A stretch of DNA of 64,000 nucleotides from Cryptomeria japonica (taxonomy: Eukaryota > Streptophyta > Pinopsida > Cupressales > Cupressaceae): positions 608,810,173 to 608,874,172 of the forward strand of contig NC_081408.1 in the NCBI RefSeq assembly GCF_030272615.1. The letters run 5' to 3'. Each line of letters starts with the position of its first letter. The stretch's first letter is position 1. A program made the position numbers and the translations under genes. Below are positions 34,082 through 47,019 of the stretch, in pieces. The notes under the pieces are model-generated. The model saw only the letters and a list, made by a program, of their open reading frames with translations. It made no database searches and was not told the origin of the DNA.

Positions 34082-35274
34082 TGTTAGGACAATTGGTGAA
34101 CAACTGAGAGGGGGGGGGTGAATCAATTGTTGACAGATTATGAGAATTAAAGCACTTAAAACCTTATACCAGAATAACTGATTAAGCATTAAAGAATAAA
34201 TCAAAACTAGAGAATCAATACCATGCAACCATAACACATAACACCATGATTTGTACGTGGAAAACCTCAATGAGGAAAAACCATGGTGAGAAACCCTTCC
34301 CACAGTCAGATGATACTTCTACAGCAAGTATATGATTACAATAGGGGCCTGCACATGTAGGAAGGCACACTGCCTAGAGCGCACTGCTCATCACAATGGA
34401 GTCTCACTGACTACGGAGATGTCAACCACCTCAAGATGTTTGGACTACAATCCAAAGAGAAGAACTGCTAGTGATAGCATCAAACATGCCAGATTATAGT
34501 TCCGGTTAAGCTCAATACCAGATGTCTAAAACCTCTTACATAAACCCAACTCAATCACCTATGATCGACCAAATCCTCTACACAAATTATTATTACATTA
34601 TTCGCTCCTTTCCTATTCCCATATGTCCACACCCGATCATACATTTATACCAACCCAGGACCTAACCAATTAGGTTGGCCACATAAATGATAATACAATA
34701 GATCCATTACATAATACTAAAATAAAATCATAACACATGTTGGCCTAAGGCCAAACACATATCATCCAATCAATCAAACATCTCGGAAGCGCATCTGAGG
34801 ATCCACCAATACATTTCATGCAAACAAGTCCATAACCTAGATAGCACCAAACATAAATTAGATCCACTCATGCCAAAGCAATGACACCAATCAGTTGAGG
34901 TACGAACACAATCGCCATCAGCATCTTGAATCCCTTCTAGAACTTTCACCAACACCACTTATGCATTACATAAAAGATCTTCAATAAATCTCTGTCGGTG
35001 AAACCCTTACCAGACCAATAAAGAAAGCTTACTAGAACATAAGATAGTATCTGATCATCAAGTCAATACCAACTGACTGAATCATACTTCAAAAGCATAT
35101 GAACCATCCATACAAACATATTCCATCATCCAGATCATACCGGTGACAATCAACTAGTTAACTTCCCAATCCAATCCATCTACTGGAAGCCGGTAAACAA
35201 CCATAACAGCAAGTGTTGACATCAATGACAAAACATCAGTGCAACACATAATCAATTCCATCATATGGCCAACA
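34082..35274 (-). repeat. 3' LTR of the SIRE-like element
   Basis: On the - strand it begins TGTTGGCCATATGATGG and ends GTCCTAACA. It pairs with 39905-41096; the two look roughly 90% identical by eye. It contains the phrase AATAGGGGCCTGCACATG (about 34338), which is shared with the LTRs of the pol-less element at 50680-57330. Confidence 0.9.
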
Positions 35275-35286
35275 GTCTCCCCCTTT
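35275..35286 (-). other. Polypurine tract of the SIRE-like element
   Basis: The - strand reads AAAGGGGGAGAC immediately before the 3' LTR start TGTTGG. Confidence 0.85.
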
Positions 35287-35652
35287 GGCATTGATGGCAA
35301 CACAAGATGTGAAAAACTTCCAAGTGCCAATAAAATGCCAAACAAGTCTCCCCCAATGGAAGACCGCCAACAATCTCCCATGAAATCATATAGCAATGAA
35401 GCTCTTAACCCAAAAGTGAAACAAAAAGACCAAATACCATCAAACTCCCCCTAAAGAGTACAATCAATAAATAGAAATGGTTTTTCACATATATTCCTCC
35501 CCCTTTGACAGCAATGCCAAATAATCGAACAGAAATTGAAAACTCTAAATCTCAAGGTTGACTACTCCCCCTGAGTAGTAGCACTGATTGATCAATCCGA
35601 AGAAAAAGGTATCTCTAATAATGCATATCAGACTGATGCACAATTGCATGAA

Positions 35653-36383
35653 TTAAGTCTCTATCAGAGGGGTAGAAACCCCCAATGTGTCTCTCAAATA
35701 CTCAAATGATTCCCAGGACAAAGGTTTAGTGAAGATGTATGCTATCTGCTCTTTAGTGTTCACATAAACCAATCTGACTTCTTTTCCTTCCACCTTTTCT
35801 TTCAAAAAGTTATATTTGATTAATATGTGCTTAGTCTTGGATTGAAATACCGGATTCTTTGATATGTCAATAGTTATAGAGTTATCACAATGGATAATTA
35901 CTGGATCATTACAACTTACTTGTATATCCTTCAACATCTGATTCATCCACATAACTTGAGTACAATTGGTTGCGGCTACAACATATTCAGCCTCAGCAAT
36001 AGATAAGGAGATGCATGACTGCTTCTTATTGATCCATGAAACCAACTTCTTCCCAAGGAAGAATGCTCCACCGGATGTTCTCTTTCCGTCATCAACATCA
36101 CCTGCCCAATATGCATCTGTATATGCACATAAAGTAAAGTCATCATCTTTAGGGTACCATAAACCATATCAGTTGTACCTTGCAAATACCGAAATATCCT
36201 TTTTATTGCACTTTCATGATTTTCTCTTGGATTACTTTGAAAACTTGATACAATACTGATTGCATTCATTATATCTAGTCTAGTCTGAGTTAAATATAGC
36301 ACACCACCAATCATGGATTTATATCTTGTAGAATTTACTGAAGGGGATACATCCTTAAGTGACAATTTTTCACTTGTAACCAT
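35653..36383 (-). pseudogene. SIRE-like RNase H end of pol
   Basis: The 35976-36383 frame contains YLTQTRLDIMNAIS and IFRYLQGTTDMVYG. The 35653-36045 frame contains SWINKKQSCISLSIAEAEYVVAA, then HCDNSITIDISKNP and IAYIFTKPL. These are the conserved copia RNase H motifs, split by a frameshift near 36000. No further ORF lies between this end and the polypurine tract. Confidence 0.83.
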
Positions 36384-37233
36384 AGGAGTACTAACCGTTT
36401 AGAATTTTCCATACCAAATTTTTTCAACATTTCCCTTAGATACTTAGTTTGACAGATAAAGATGCCTTTGTCAGTCTGAGTAATCTGCAAACCTAGAGAA
36501 AATCTTATTTCTCCAGTCATAGACATTTCAAATTCACTATGCATATTATCAGAAAATTCCATGCACAATTTTTCTTCACCTCCAAAAATGATATTATCAA
36601 CAAATACTTCAATAATCAGAATATCATCATTAGTGATCTTACAGAATAGGTTATTGTCAAAATTACCTTTTATAAAATATACTTATCTAGCCTTGCATAC
36701 CAAACTCTGGGAACCTATTTTAGTCCATATAGGGCTTTCCTTAATCTGCAAACCATATTTTTATCATATGTTAGTAAAAATCCATCTGGTTTCTCAATAA
36801 AGACTTAATCTTCAAGTTCTCCATTCAGAAATGGACACTTAACATCCATCTAATAGACCTTGTAGTTCTTATAGGCTGCATAAGCAAGAAATAGTCTAAT
36901 AGCTTCAATTCTAGCTACCAGTGCAAAAGTTTTACCATAATCAATTCCTTCCTTCTGAGAATATCCTTTGTAGACCAATCTAGCATTGTTTCTTACAACA
37001 TGTCCATCCTCATTCAGTTTGTTTCTAAAAACCCATTTAGTTCCAATAACATTCTTATTTTTAGGTCGAGGAACTAAAGTCCAAGTATTGTTCTTTTCTA
37101 TCTGATCTAATTCATCTTCCATAGCTTTCATCCAACATTCATCTTTACAAGCTTCAACTACTGATGCCAGTTCAATATGAGAAATAAAACATACCTCGTG
37201 ATTTTCCAATCTTCTCCTTGTCATAACTCCCAT
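36335..37233 (-). pseudogene. SIRE-like reverse transcriptase, catalytic FVDD changed to FVDN
   Basis: The 36850-37233 frame starts near MGVMTRRRLENH and shows WMKAMEDELDQIEKNNTW, GTKWVFRNKLNEDG and KEGIDYGKTFA, typical of copia RT. After stops (for example where W or Q is expected) the YGLK and FVDNIIFGG parts follow. The second catalytic Asp is Asn at 36593-36595. The rest (36335-36568) is in another frame. The acidic segment 37276-37488 just before RT is the linker between integrase and RT. Confidence 0.83.
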
Positions 37234-37469
37234 GTTTTTGTCTCCAATGATCTGATTTTTCAGAATGATTTAGCCTTACATACCTTGGTTTTTCTTATTT
37301 TCAGGTTCTCTATGCTGCTCTTCATTTACAGTTGAGTTTTTTGATGATGTTGGGGTAACTGGTTCAGTATTATGTTCTGGTATAGGCACTACCAATTCAG
37401 TTATGATCATTTCCACTGTCGGTTCACTGTCATAATATTTAGCTTGGTCTTTGTACTGCTCATCCACTT

Positions 37470-38298
37470 TCACATTAGCGCTCTCCACAATTCTCTACAA
37501 TCTTTTGTTATAACATCTATATGATTTGATTCTAGTTGAATAACCAATAAATATTCCTTCACCACATCTAGGGTCAAAATTTCCAATGGAATCATCTCTT
37601 TTGATATAACACTTACTTCCAAAGATTCTAAAATATTTAAGAGTAGGAGAATGACCAAGCCATAATTCATAAGGTGTCTTATCGGTATCTCCTTTTATAT
37701 GAACTCTATTGAATGTATAAAATATTTTACTTACTACTTCTCTCTAGTAGATATGAGGCAAATTAGTTTCCATCATCATGCTTTTGGCTACATCCAAAAT
37801 GGTTATGTTCTTTCTTTCCACAATGCCATTCTGTTGAGGTGTCCAGGGTGTAGATAACTGTCTCCTAATTCCATTTTTCTCACAATAACTGTTGAACCCA
37901 CCGGATGTGAATTCACCACCTTGATTTGATCTCAGGCACTTGATTTTCATTCCTATCTCTATCTCAACCATAGCTTTAAAGATCTTGAATTTCTCAAAGG
38001 CTTTAGATTTCTCCCTTAGAAAAGCAACCCACATCATTCTAGAATAGTCATCAATGATTAACATGAAATATCTATCACCTTGAAAGCTTCTTATATTAGC
38101 AGGACCACATAGGTTAGTATGAACCAAATCAAGAAAACCATTATATTTATCAGGTATGCTCTTAAAAGAAGTTCTGATTTGCTTACCCATTTGACATTCT
38201 TTACATACCGAATTATGAGGCTTCACAATCTTAGGCAGATCTCTAACTGCCCTAGTTGAACTGATCTTTACAATGCAATCAAAATTTACATGACACAA
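37470..38298 (-). pseudogene. SIRE-like integrase, two catalytic Asp changed to Asn
   Basis: The zinc-binding end (CKECQMGKQ) is present. The first catalytic Asp of the HTDLCGP motif reads Asn (codon 38113-38115), and the Asp of RSDQGGEF reads Asn (codon 37924-37926). The Glu in GIVERKN is kept. Both changes are G to A on the coding strand. The end of the domain (37470-37670) is in another frame. As written, the enzyme should be inactive. Confidence 0.82.
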
Positions 38299-38475
38299 CC
38301 TCTTATGTCATAGCCAACTTTCATCAATATGTGAAATCAAACATGTCTTTTCACCGGAGTTCAAATGAAAGATGTTACCTTTTGTCTGTGTACCAGTTGC
38401 AATCTTCAATCTTGATTTGCTAATGATTTTGCACTTTCCATCTTTGAATTGTAATTGAAATCCTCTGTCTACCAA

Positions 38476-38766
38476 CTATCCTACAGTCAAAATATTATGC
38501 TTCAAACCTTCAACATAATAGACATTATCAATGTTATGCTTACCATCCAATGAAATGGTTCCCCTTCCTTTGATCATGTATGCCTTGTTATTACCAAATC
38601 TGACTTGACCACCATCAAATTCTTGCAAGGTTAGAAACTTTCCTTTATCACCTGTCATATGATGAGAACATCCACTGTCTATTACCCATTCATATTTGTC
38701 TTCAATGTTTGCTACAAGGGCCTTTTCCTCATTCTTGATAATTGGTTCCGGATCATCTTCCTTCAT
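38476..38766 (-). pseudogene. SIRE-like protease and start of GAG-pre-integrase
   Basis: The frame contains WVIDSGCSHHMTGDKGKF with the catalytic Asp intact, then FGNNKAYMIKGRGTISL and the VEGLKHNIL motif that precedes the GAG-pre-integrase domain in copia elements. It is one segment of the Gag-Pol polyprotein and is stopped near 38476. Confidence 0.82.
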
Positions 38767-38993
38767 AGCATAAAATACCCAATCTTTTCCATTGTTGGAT
38801 CCACTAGTTGAATCTCATGCTAATTCTTCTTTTGAGTCATCAGTTACTCCTTCCTCATTAACATAGTAGCATGATTTATTTTTGTATTTCCTATACATAT
38901 GCTTGATATGATATTCAGGCTTAGGCTTAAAAGATCTTCTTTCTCTTTCTTCCAATTTTGAATTCCTTTCAAGACATCTAGATGCGAAATGAC

Positions 38994-39846
38994 CTATCTT
39001 ATTACATGCAAAACATTTGAAAGGAGATTTTCCTTCATACTTACTTCATGACGGACCTCTAGGTATCCTTCTAGCAAATAGGGCTTCAAGTTGCTCAAGC
39101 TCTTCATCTTTTTTCTTGATCTCTTCCAAATCCTTTGCATACAAAACTCTCCAATCTTGCTTTCTGGTTGATGATGTAGATACCTTAAATGCAGTATCAA
39201 CCTTTGTAGCTCTAGGAGGACCAAATTCTTCAATATCAAAAGCAAATATCTTCCAAACAAGAGTATCTCTATTGACAGAAGAATTAGGCATGGTTCTTAG
39301 CTCATTAATTGTAGTTACCTTCATCTTATATATCAGTGATAAAACCCTTAATACTTTTGAAAAAATCTCTTCCTCGCTTAGAGATCCACCACAGCATTGA
39401 ATTCCCAATACAATTTCATTAACCCTTTCCATGAATGCTGAAATTCTTTCATATTCTTCCATCTTCAAGCTTTCATATCTTACCTAGTAACATTCAAGTT
39501 TTGCAATTTTAACATTTAGATCACCTTCATTCAGAGTCTCCAACTTGTCCCATATAGCTTTTGCCGATGATTTGTCTAATAGTCCCATGATTTGCTGATC
39601 TGATAAGGCACTTAAGATGGCTTCTCTAGCTCTATAATCATTCTCAATGTTCTTATCCAATTATGTCGGTGCATGAATGCCAGATGTCGGTGCATGAGGA
39701 GTGTAACCATTCTGAGTTATTTCCCAAATTTCCTTTCCAATGCATCTTAAATGAGTCTCCATCTGAATCTTCCATACTCCATTGTTTGTTCCATTAAGCC
39801 TAGGGTTATCCTTCCAGAAAACATGAGTTGAACTATTAGTTGTCAT
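38994..39846 (-). pseudogene. gag: SIRE-like gag, interrupted
   Basis: The frame starts MTTNSSTHVFWKDNPRLNGTN at 39846, followed by WKIQMETHLRCIG. It is stopped near 39661 and continues in the same frame through AREAILSALSDQQ and the UBN2-like core (ISAFMERVNEIVLGIQCCGG, LRVLSLIYKMKVTTINEL) to 39046. A basic, glutamate-rich tail follows. A zinc knuckle remnant (CHVIRxxISHLDVL) is shifted out of frame near 38994. It would form the particle with the pol products. Confidence 0.75.
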
Positions 39847-39890
39847 AGGATCTTCCTCAAGTGGTTAAGCTTCTACAAAAAGAGGACCAG

Positions 39891-39902
39891 GACTTGATAC
39901 CA
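39891..39902 (-). other. Primer-binding site of the SIRE-like element
   Basis: The - strand reads TGGTATCAAGTC two bases after the 5' LTR. It starts like an initiator tRNA-Met site but differs after TGGTATCA, either by mutation or by use of another tRNA. Confidence 0.65.
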
Positions 39903-39904
39903 AT

Positions 39905-41096
39905 TGATAGGATAACCATTGAACAACTGAGAGGGGGGGTAAATCATTTGTCAATAGATTATGAGAATTAAAGCACTTAAAACCTTATACCAGAATAACT
40001 GATTAAGCATTAAAGCATAAATGAAAACTAGAGAATCAATACCATGCAACCATAACACATAACACCATGATTTGTACATGGCAAACATCAATGAGGAAAA
40101 CCCACGGTGGGAAACCCTACCCACAGTTAGATGATACTTTTGCAGCAAGTATATGATTACAATAGGGGCCTGCACATGCAGGAAGGCACATTGCCTAGAG
40201 TGCACTGCTCATCACAATGGAGTCTCACTGACTACAGAGATGTCAACCACCTCAATATGTTTGGACTACAATCCAGAGAGAAGAACTACTGGTGATAGCA
40301 TCAAACATGTTAGATTATAGTTCCAATTAAGCTCAATACCAAAGGTTTAAAACCTCTTATATAAACCCAACGCGATCACCTATGATTGACCAAATCCTCT
40401 ACACAAATGATTATTACATTATTTGCTCCTTGTCTATTCCCATATGTCCATGCCCGATCATACATTTATACCAACCTAGGACCTAACACATTAGGTCAGC
40501 CACACAATTGATAATACAATAGATCCATTACATAATCCTGAAATAAAATCATAACACATGTCAACCTAAGGCTAAACAAATATCATTCAATCAATCAAAC
40601 ATCCCAGAAGCGCATCTGAGGATCCACCAAAACGTTTCATGCAAATTGGTCCATAACCTAGATAGCACCGGACCTAAATTAGATCCACACACGCCAAAGC
40701 AATGACACCAATTAGTCAAGGCATGAACACAATCACCATCAGCATTCTGAATCCCTTCTAGAAGTTGCACCAACAACACTTATGCATTACATCAAATATC
40801 TTCAATAAAGCTTTGTTGGTGAAACCCTTACCAGACCAATAAAGCAAGCTTACTAGAACATAAGATAGCATCCAATCATCAAGTCAATACCAAGTGACTG
40901 AATCATACTTTAGAATCATATGAACCATCCATACAAATATATTCCATCATTTAGATCATACCGATGGCAATCAACTAATTAACTTTCGAGTCCAATCCAT
41001 CTACTGGAAGCCAGTAAACAACCATAACAAGAAGTTTTGACATCAATGACAAAACATCAGTGCAACACATAAATCAATTCCATCATATGGCCAACA
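39905..41096 (-). repeat. 5' LTR of the SIRE-like element
   Basis: Partner of 34082-35274. On the - strand it ends TATCCTATCA next to the primer-binding site. Confidence 0.9.
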
Positions 41097-41260
41097 ATAA
41101 CAACCTTGCCAATAGAGCATATAGATTGTCAAATATAGTTTAAGGTCTCATTTAAACCCCTAAAGGGAAATGCATGCATAAACATGACTAAGGTTTGATT
41201 AAGATTAAGGGATGATAGGAGATTCACAAATACCATGTAATTGATCATATTTTGAAGTTC

Positions 41261-41574
41261 ATATATCTCATGGGGGCTTCACTTAGTGAACCTGGGTTAT
41301 AGCACGTGCGTTCATGGCATACTAAAGAACCCCCCTATTTTCAAAAAATATTGCCCGAAACTCCTTTTTTGTCACCCCCTCCAAATACTCAGCTCGAATT
41401 AAAAGCCCCCCTATTTTCACCAAATATTGTATTTTTTCATAGCCAGAATTTAAAACCCCCCTATTTTCACTGATAGGCAATATATTGCACCCTCATTTTT
41501 GGGATATTAAACCCCTCAATACGAATGCACATGAGATAAAATTGCCTAGTCAGTGAATCCCCTGTGATATATCT
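41261..41574. mobile_element. Probable MITE with imperfect terminal inverted repeats
   Basis: The left end ATATATCTCATGGGGGCTTC and the reverse complement of the right end, ATATATCACAGGGGATTCAC, align, as do inner parts (GCACGTGCGTTC with TCATGTGCATTC). Total length is about 314 bp. The interior has three copies of CCCCCCTATTTTCA-like sequence (41330, 41405, 41455). No target duplication was identified. Confidence 0.5.
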
Positions 41575-42151
41575 AAATACCTACACTTTGAACTAATTTT
41601 ACCATCTTATTGTGGTGGAGTTAAAGCCAACAGTTCAGTGAAGCACTTTGGAATGGGCGATCACGACTATGAGTTTCATTGACAGTATAAAGAAAACAAC
41701 ATACTGATTGTCATGAACAAGAAAACCATGTCAAGTATGCTCATACAATGTTAAGGATCTCATTGTCCTAGTCATAATTTGCCTCAATCACAAAAATCAG
41801 GGACACATATTGGAGATCAAGAAGGAATAATAACACTAGACAATATTGGAAAAGGTAGTCATAGAAAATGGACTGTTATGAATTCACAGAGCATGAAAAG
41901 AGCCCAACTACACTTACAAAATAATTCAGCCTTGTAACCCTTAATAGCCAGAAGTTAATGGATGATAATCATTAAAGGGTAAATAGGACTACCATTAGAA
42001 ACATCATGAGATATAAATGAAGAAAAGTTATGATAGTGATGAAAGATTTCAGTCAAGATCTTATGGACTGAGGAAGAAGATAATAGTGAGCAAGGTCAAA
42101 AGAGCCTTGAAAATGAAAGAGCATTCAATAAAAATGATAATGCAAGAGTTT
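41575..42151. other. Unassigned spacer before the chromovirus
   Basis: About 580 bp with no recognised domain or repeat. Its last bases (AGTTT, 42147-42151) would be the left copy of the chromovirus target duplication, whose partner lies beyond the window. Confidence 0.4.
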
Positions 42152-43062
42152 TGTAGGAGCACCTAGGACTTAGGCTAGTAGTATTCTCTCAATTTTGGCT
42201 TGTACTAACCCTATCCAAGTTAGGTAGTGAATAAGGACTCCAGGAGTATCCAAGTGTGAGTGTGATGAGTGAAATGTAGGCCTAGTGGAGTTAGGTTCTT
42301 CCTAGGTTTGCATTTTGTGCTAAATAGTGGTTTGAGTAGGTAGTTGACCTTCTTGATGGTCAAAAGTGTCAAAAATTTATATATTAATTAGGGAGGGTAA
42401 AATTACCCCTAAACATGTTTTAAAAGTCATGTGTGATGACTTAGAATAGGCCTCATAGGTTGAGAAGGCCAAAAAGTGAAAAGTGCAAAGTTGCAAAAAG
42501 TTGTCATGACAACTTTTGTCCTAAATTGGTTAGCAATGGAGTTAGGGATTGTCCAACACCCAAGGATGACTCCACATGTAGGGAATTATATAAGAACCCT
42601 CTCTTGCATAGTTACCAAGGTTGGAGATTTTGTTTTGTAAGTTCAACAATCTGAAACTACCCATTTTCAGACTGTTTGACAACATTTGGCTTTGTTTTGC
42701 TCATTTTGTAAATGCAAATGGATTGAATCCATTGATCCAGTGATGGATTAAGTTTCTCTAGTGTGTTTCAGAGCATTTAGTTTCATTTAAAGCTTTGTAG
42801 ATAGTTTGTATTAGTGTTTTCTTGTTTTGGTTTGCAAATAGCGAGTTTTGGCTTGTATATAGCAGTTTTATGTAAAATGGTTGCCCCATGAATTTCACAT
42901 GTGCTGACATCACAACCTATTGGTACATGAAGGGAAACCACTTGTGCAGTGTACATATGCAAGGACAAGTGTTGGAGATGACATTTAATGTGACTCTCAC
43001 CTTGTTCTAGGTGAGTCCAGGAGCAACCCAGCTAGAGGAGACAGGGTGAAATTGAAGTACAA
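42152..43062 (+). repeat. 5' LTR of the chromovirus, segment 1
   Basis: Matches the start of the 3' LTR at 62675. It ends at TACAA (43058-43062), the left target duplication of the inserted one-LTR element. An 18-bp perfect palindrome AAGTTGTCATGACAACTT lies at 42498-42515. Confidence 0.9.
42588..42594 (+). promoter_or_regulatory. Chromovirus LTR TATA box
   Basis: TATATAAGAACC is kept as CTATAAGAACC in the 3' LTR near 63506-63516. It is the likely U3 promoter element. Confidence 0.5.
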
Positions 43063-44519
43063 TGTAATGCCTCGCCAGGAAACCCCGAAGGGATTAAGCT
43101 AAAAAACAAGAATAGAGTGCAACAATTATTTTTTTTTAAAGTTAAACACAACATTAAGATACAACAAGATATCTAAGTTCAAATTACACAGCTGAAGACA
43201 TCAACTAACACCTAAAGAGTTTCCCAACGTGATTACTTAGTTACACAATTAACTTAACTCACACTAATTAATCCAATAAGCCGATTGTCTTAATAATGAG
43301 ATAATTCTTAAACAAGGATGATTTATTTTAGTAAAACAAAATATAGATCACAAGATAAAGTTCACCCATTAAGGTTTATTCATACCTTTCATTTATACTT
43401 TTCATTAAAATTTGATTCATGCATCTAATTTAATACACTTGAATTTCATCATAAACTAACGAGATCTTCCCATGCATACTTAATTTCCTTAACAATAACT
43501 AAATATATTCCATTATTATAATCTACATTCTTTCATGATCCAATTTACTGCATTTAAAAGACAACTACATATATGCATTTACAATTAATTTCATCTAAAC
43601 CACTTACACATTCTATCAAAATGTCATCCATACATGCTAACACTAAAACATGAAACATAAGAACAAAATAAACACATAACACCAAAATGATCTCGGAGTT
43701 CACCCCTAGAGGGCTACATCTTTGGGTCTGCTCAACTGCAAGACCCCTCTGATAATTAAATAAGTTTAGGGTACATAAGTTCCACATCATTTACTTTCCT
43801 GCCATCGAGGCGAATCATACCAATAAACACCGACCACATCGGTGAATAAATACATAAATGATCCTTACATAGAAACGGATCCAACTGAACATATTAAAAG
43901 CTAATACAAGGTCCATTGCCCAACAATACTCTAACTAGAGACCTGACCCGCTATGGTCAACCACAAATCAACACTCGACACCCGCATAAAGGACATGACC
44001 AGTTAAAACACCACCACAAGGCAACAACCAAACTAGAAATTGAAGACATGAGCAGGTCCCCCAAATCATCCAAACGACAGGGTCCAAACAAAAATATCAA
44101 CATAGGACACAATGACAACTCAACCAGAATTGCAATGAAATTAAGCTTGACTGCAACACCATTTACACAAGATCCTAATACAGGCAATCTTTTCTTAAAA
44201 TAGCCAAAAGCATAAATAACTTGCAATCAAAGATTTTCTAGACAATAAGAAAGTACAACTATTTAATACAAAGAAATCAATTTGCCATTTGCCCAATAAG
44301 TTAAATAAGATCTCATAGAAATAATTCTCCTAATGTATTTTAACATAATTATCAATTATAAAAATTATAAGCTTTTCTAAAACATTCAAACTATAAACTG
44401 ATTTTATAACTATTTATTATACCTATAATTATATTACAAATATATATATCAACTCATAACCAATATTCAAATAACAGTAAAATAATATAATACCCACCAT
44501 AATGAAAACACATCTAATA

Positions 44520-44546
44520 TATATATATACACATGTACATGTACAT

Positions 44547-44630
<84 letters not shown>

Positions 44631-44705
44631 GTATATGTATATGTACATGTACAGGTACATGTACACACACACACACACACACATATATACATATACATAT
44701 ATTAT
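44520..44705. repeat. CA/TA microsatellite
   Basis: About 35 CA dinucleotides (44548-44617), then a TATG/TACA mixture and another CA run at 44664-44682. Frames on both strands here are repeat artefacts. Confidence 0.97.
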
Positions 44706-44930
44706 AAATCATAAATTATTCTGATTACCCAACCTGTGGGCACGAAACCCGAAATAGCCACGTCACAGTATGCACAGAGGTAAAAGAATAATAATATATA
44801 CATATACATATATATATATATATATATTATAAATCATAAATTATTCTGATTACCCAACCTGTGGGCACGAAACCCGAAATAGCCACGTCACAGTATGCAC
44901 AGGGGTAAAAGAATAATAATATATATAAAA
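44700..44930. repeat. Tandem duplication, about 125 bp
   Basis: ATTATAAATCATAAATTATT and the following CCCAACCTGTGGGCACGAAA segment occur at 44701 and again at 44826, almost unchanged. Each copy ends in GGTAAAAGAATAATAATATA. Confidence 0.92.
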
Positions 44931-45786
44931 AAAAACATTAACATGGTGGTCCTGAAACGGTAGCCCATACCCCAAATTTATATATTATTAGTATTATTGT
45001 TTTTTTGTTTTTTTTTTTAAAAACATGTAAATAATTTCCAAATTCATTAAAACCCTTTTGATAGAATTTACATAGAAATAAAATTTCCAACTCAATAAAA
45101 TTCATTCACAGAATTTTATTCCAATTACTTTTTCTTTAAATTAGATAAGCCAATAAATTTAATTCACAATTAAATTTATTTCTAAAGAAATCAACTAATT
45201 TCACAGAGATTTATTTAAAGGACTATCAGAACAAATCAAACAAGAGAGAATCATTTTTCCATAATAATTTTCCTAATTTTCTCAAAACTAAACTACTCCC
45301 ATTAACTAGAAAATTAACATTAGGCAAGAATTTTAAATCAAAACCTGAATTAACCAGAAGAGGGTTTTGGATCTGACAAATAATTTACACACACACCATT
45401 CAGAGAAAAATAGAATTATTTTCTTAAAAACCAACAAATCAAAGAAGCCACCCAACCTGGTATAGCTTTCCTAGAAGAAATTTGTAGAAGAGCCCTAATC
45501 TTTTCAATAAGCTCCCAATAAATTTCTTCACCTAAATTCCTGACCTATTTCCTGTGTATCTAAAATAAAGACCTATTCCCTATTTAAACTAAAATCTAGG
45601 TTCAATAGTTTTTTCTCAAAAACCTAAATTTAGAATAAAAGTAATTTTATTTTATTTTCTAATTTTATAACAAAAGATTAGCTAACATGCAATAATTAAA
45701 AATCATTATTCTTTCTTTTCTTTTCTCGTGCAAATTAATTAATTTTCTAAATAAAGAATTAAAACAATACTTTAATTCCAATTAAT

Positions 45787-45945
45787 TCTTTTATTAATTT
45801 TTTTTATTTATTCTTCTATTTATTTATTTATTTAGTCTTTTATTCTTTTATTTATTTATTCTTTTATTCTTTTATTTATTTATTTATTTAGTCTTTTATT
45901 CTTTTATTTATTTATTTATTTATTCTTTTATTTATTTATTTAAAA
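45787..45945. repeat. TTTA / TTCTTTTA microsatellite
   Basis: Runs of TTTA alternate with TTCTTTTA and TTTAGTC units, forming a short higher-order pattern. Confidence 0.95.
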
Positions 45946-46824
45946 TTCTAGGAACAATAAATATAACTAATCTAATTTATTTTTCCACTAAAATTTAAAT
46001 AAAAATATATTTCTAATATCATGCAGCTTGCAACCTAATTTAATTAATTAATTAATTAAGTTTATGGAATTATCTCATAGTTGAATTGTTTATGCATTGA
46101 GATTATAAATTTAGTTAATTAAAAGAAATGTTTTTCTCCTTCATTTAATTTTTAATTAACAAAGATAATAGTTGCATTTCACAATATTAATGAGGGTAAA
46201 ATATTTTTAATTAAATTAAATTCTCAAAATCAATCTTACACACTATATAAAATAAATATGAATAATACTCACTTTTCTAATCAAAATTGATTTTCTTAAA
46301 TAATTAAAATTAACCTTTCTATTCCAAAAAAACAAAAGGGATTAAATTATTTTTATTTCAAATAATTTAAATCTTCTCTTTCAAAATGCATAACTAAATA
46401 AACTCATGATTTAAAATTAACCATTAAATTAAACTTGCTACTAACATGAATAGGGCAATTTTTAAATAAATGATTAATTATATAAAAGAAACCTATTTAC
46501 TTTAGTTTCTTAATTACTAATGCGTAAATGAACACATTAAATCAAAATAACTACTTAGAATTAAATACTCAATTTAACCACACGCCAAGCACACAAACCA
46601 AGTAAGCCAACCAATTGCTCGACTCGCAAACCCAAATGAAAAAGGAAACTGATGGAACACAGGCGACGCTCACTTGAGTATGACTAGGGTAAACTAAGGG
46701 TTTTACGACCACCTAACCCAAATTCTAAGGATGAAAGAGGTATACTCAACCCTGCAAATCCAGGTGAAGACAAACCTCGCACCTAGACGGTACTGTACCT
46801 GCAATCTCCTGCAACCAAGAGTGT

Positions 46825-46969
46825 GTATATATATATATATATAGATGTATATGTATATGTATAGATATACATATATATGTATATCTATACATATACATAT
46901 ATATACATATACATATATATATATATATGTATATACATATAGATGTATACATATATATCTATACATATA

Positions 46970-47016
<47 letters not shown>
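46825..47016. repeat. TA-rich microsatellite
   Basis: TA runs mixed with ATGTATATAC and ATAGAT units. The - strand frames over it are artefacts. Confidence 0.95.

Positions 47017-47019
<3 letters not shown>

Larger units (their letters stand above)
34082..41096 (-). mobile_element. Ty1/copia retrotransposon, SIRE-like, decayed
   Basis: LTRs 34082-35274 and 39905-41096, both about 1.19 kb, flank a - strand interior in copia order. Protease DSGCSHHMTGD is of the SIRE/Maximus style. The flanks GTAAT (34077-34081) and ATAAC (41097-41101) could be a target duplication with two transition differences. The interior is broken by several frameshifts and stops, and three catalytic Asp residues are changed. 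Confidence 0.88.

Noticed and set aside
34077-41101. Perfect target duplication for the SIRE-like element
   Set aside because: GTAAT and ATAAC agree at only three of five positions; it may be decayed, but it cannot be called perfect.
44429-44724. Frames rich in Thr-His or Cys-Val on both strands
   Set aside because: Translations of the CA microsatellite.
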